A program made the position numbers and the translations under genes. From positions 1 through 5,960 of the forward strand of contig CAKQNH010000337.1 in NCBI GenBank assembly GCA_934255105.1: a DNA stretch of 5,960 bases. Direction: 5' to 3'. The stretch comes from an uncultured Pirellulaceae bacterium. GTDB taxonomy: Bacteria; Planctomycetota; Planctomycetia; Pirellulales; Pirellulaceae. Shown here in pieces: positions 4,628 through 5,960 of this stretch (within the stretch, counting starts at the first letter, position 1; every line of letters begins with the position of its first letter). Under the pieces are notes generated by a model that saw only the letters and a list, made by a program, of their open reading frames with translations, searched no databases and was not told the origin of the DNA.

Positions 4628-4663
4628 TGCCCCAATTTTTCATGCCATTGAAGATCAATCCTA

Positions 4664-5960
4664 ATGACGCAGTTCATCCCGGCATACGTTTCCGAAGCTG
4701 GCCAGTCGTCGAACAGGGCCAAGATTGCCTTTCTGAATCGCTGCTACTGGCCCGACACCGAGGCCACGGGACAATTGCTGGAACACTTGGCGACGCATTT
4801 GGCCGACCGGTACGACGTTACGGTGGTAGCTGGACAGCCCAATATCAACCAGCATTCGCAAGAGTTTTCCCGCACGGGAGTGCAGATCCGCAATGGGGTG
4901 CGCATCGAGCGTTTGAAGCATACGAAGTTCCACAAGCGGTCGATTGCGGGCCGGCTGATCAACCTGAGTTCGTTTACGCTCAAGGCCCGCACCTGGGGGC
5001 GTCGTGCGCCCAACTTCGACGTGATTATCTCCGAGACGGACCCCTTCTTTTTGCCGCTCGTCGCCGCTCCCATGGCCAAGCGGATGGGGGCCAAGTTCAT
5101 CGCCTATCTGCAAGACGTCTACCCCGATATCGGCATCGCGTTGGGGATCAAGGGTGAGAGCGTGGCCACGCGTGCATTGCGGCGGCGGCTATGCGCGGCC
5201 TACGCTAGTGCGGACCGCATCGTGGTGCTCGACAGCGACATGCGCGATCGCTTGGTAAGCTGGGGGCTGCCGCGAGACAAATTTGTGATCATCCCCAACT
5301 GGACCGACACGGATCTGGTTCAACCGGTCAAGCACAACAACCCCTTCCGAGCCAGGCACGGCTTGCAGGATCGATTCGTCGTCATGCACTCCGGCAACAT
5401 GGGGCTCACCCAGCGACTAGACTGCCTCGTAGCCGCTACCTCCCAGCCCGATTGGCCGGTCGAAGCTGTGTTGCTCTTGGTTGGCGGTGGAGCACGGCAA
5501 GGAGAATTGCGGCAGCAGGTCCAGCAACTGGGGGTGGCCGACCGCGTCCGTTTTCTACCCTATCAACCGCTGGAGAAGCTCGGCGAGAGCCTATCGGCGG
5601 CAGACATACAAGTCATCTCGATGGACGGTGCCATCCGTGGCTGCATGGCACCCAGCAAGCTGTACGGGATTTTAGCCGCAGGGACTGCCACGCTGGGCAT
5701 CGTGCCTCAAGGTGGGAGTATTGATCGGCTGATTCGTCGGCACGAGGTCGGCATCAGCGTCTGTCCCAACGATCCGTGCGGTTTTGTCAACGGCGTGCGG
5801 CAAGCCATGTCCGATCCTGGGCAGCTTGAGCAATACGGCCTCAACGGTCGGCAGCTCGCTTTAGCTGAGTACGACAGCCACCAGAGCTGTCAGCGGTTTG
5901 AGCAGATGCTCGACGGCCTGCTTCCTCTCCCCACTGGCAGACTCGTGCCTGCTTCTGAGA
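4664..5960 (+). CDS. GT4-family glycosyltransferase, WcaI-like, 3' partial
   Basis: The frame runs 432 codons from the ATG at 4664 to the window end without a stop. The family is usually about 400-430 residues, so nearly the whole protein is present. The N-terminal Rossmann domain starts with KIAFLNRCYWPDTEATGQLLEHL (in pieces, from residue 20) and continues with VTVVAGQP, SETDPFFLPLVA (123-134) and YLQDVYPDIGIALG (148-161). The C-terminal donor-binding domain has IIPNWTDTD (209-217), HSGNMG (242-247), LLVGGGARQGELR, VRFLPYQPLEKL, and PSKLYGILAAG (330-340). Such enzymes transfer a sugar from an NDP-sugar to a lipid-linked acceptor at the cytoplasmic membrane during exopolysaccharide or O-antigen synthesis; donor and acceptor here are not known. 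An in-frame TGA at 4649 and the lack of another ATG fix the start, although no Shine-Dalgarno is evident. The usual SE after the AAG loop is replaced by SID (352-354). Confidence 0.92.
   Translation, partial: MTQFIPAYVSEAGQSSNRAKIAFLNRCYWPDTEATGQLLEHLATHLADRYDVTVVAGQPNINQHSQEFSRTGVQIRNGVRIERLKHTKFHKRSIAGRLINLSSFTLKARTWGRRAPNFDVIISETDPFFLPLVAAPMAKRMGAKFIAYLQDVYPDIGIALGIKGESVATRALRRRLCAAYASADRIVVLDSDMRDRLVSWGLPRDKFVIIPNWTDTDLVQPVKHNNPFRARHGLQDRFVVMHSGNMGLTQRLDCLVAATSQPDWPVEAVLLLVGGGARQGELRQQVQQLGVADRVRFLPYQPLEKLGESLSAADIQVISMDGAIRGCMAPSKLYGILAAGTATLGIVPQGGSIDRLIRRHEVGISVCPNDPCGFVNGVRQAMSDPGQLEQYGLNGRQLALAEYDSHQSCQRFEQMLDGLLPLPTGRLVPASE

Larger units (their letters stand above)
3913..4663. other. 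Intergenic region of 751 bases between hydrolase and glycosyltransferase genes
   Basis: After the microsatellite, the two family 1 elements and the C-rich repeats, the stretch 4180-4290 is pyrimidine-rich without a recognised feature. From about 4300 to 4510 the sequence turns AT-richer, as expected of a promoter region. One weak promoter match, TTGCAA (4315-4320) and CAAAAT (4338-4343), has a 17-nt spacer and four of six matches in each box; it would leave a leader of about 310 nt. A small minus-strand frame at 4511-4627 is listed separately. A plus-strand frame from 4350 whose stop overlaps the glycosyltransferase ATG has no protein-like features and is not called. Confidence 0.6.

Noticed and set aside
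4350..4664. 104-residue plus-strand frame whose TAA overlaps the glycosyltransferase ATG (TAATG)
   Set aside because: The overlap resembles translational coupling, but the protein is Ser/Thr/Asn-rich without motifs, has no ribosome binding site, and its 3' half lies opposite a more coding-like minus-strand frame. Probably chance.
4642..5157. 171-residue plus-strand frame overlapping the start of the glycosyltransferase
   Set aside because: It is a shadow of the GT4 gene in another frame; all family motifs are in the frame starting at 4664.

Overview
The window looks like a stretch of a high-GC planctomycete chromosome, probably of the Pirellulales (Rhodopirellula/Blastopirellula type). This is inferred from the style of the proteins (a Cys/Gly-rich short lipoprotein, a secreted transglutaminase-like protein with a GDCEE core, a WcaI-type GT4 glycosyltransferase) and from the dispersed palindromic repeats. 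No rRNA, tRNA or marker gene is present to prove it. Gene density is low: four genes are separated by three intergenic spaces of about 680 to 750 bases each, and all three spaces carry repeats.

Layout: (1) 1-1160, minus strand: exported transglutaminase-like protein, cut by the window edge within or just before its stop codon. (2) 1161-1842: intergenic, with a candidate promoter for the transglutaminase gene and a composite repeat made of two inverted REP-like elements around six tandem 28-bp units. (3) 1843-2148, minus strand: small predicted lipoprotein with a strong ribosome binding site. (4) 2149-2865: intergenic, dominated by two arrays of a different REP-like hairpin (12 copies including one partial). 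(5) 2866-3912, plus strand: exported alpha/beta-hydrolase-like protein. (6) 3913-4663: intergenic, with a (TTCTTAG)5 microsatellite, a third and a fourth (partial) copy of the first REP-like family, a C-rich degenerate repeat with a predicted G-quadruplex, and an AT-richer pocket before the next gene. (7) 4664 to the end, plus strand: GT4 glycosyltransferase, nearly complete.

The four genes do not form an obvious operon. The first three encode exported or envelope proteins and the fourth probably makes surface polysaccharide, so a loose cell-envelope theme is possible but unproven. The most notable content is non-coding. Two unrelated REP-like hairpin families sit within 2.7 kb of each other. 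One shows compensatory stem changes, a conserved GTCA loop, a GTAG foot and a copy of the unusually stable mini-hairpin sequence GCGAAGC. The other is a clean 28-bp hairpin array. No encoded defence system, transposase or CRISPR locus is visible.
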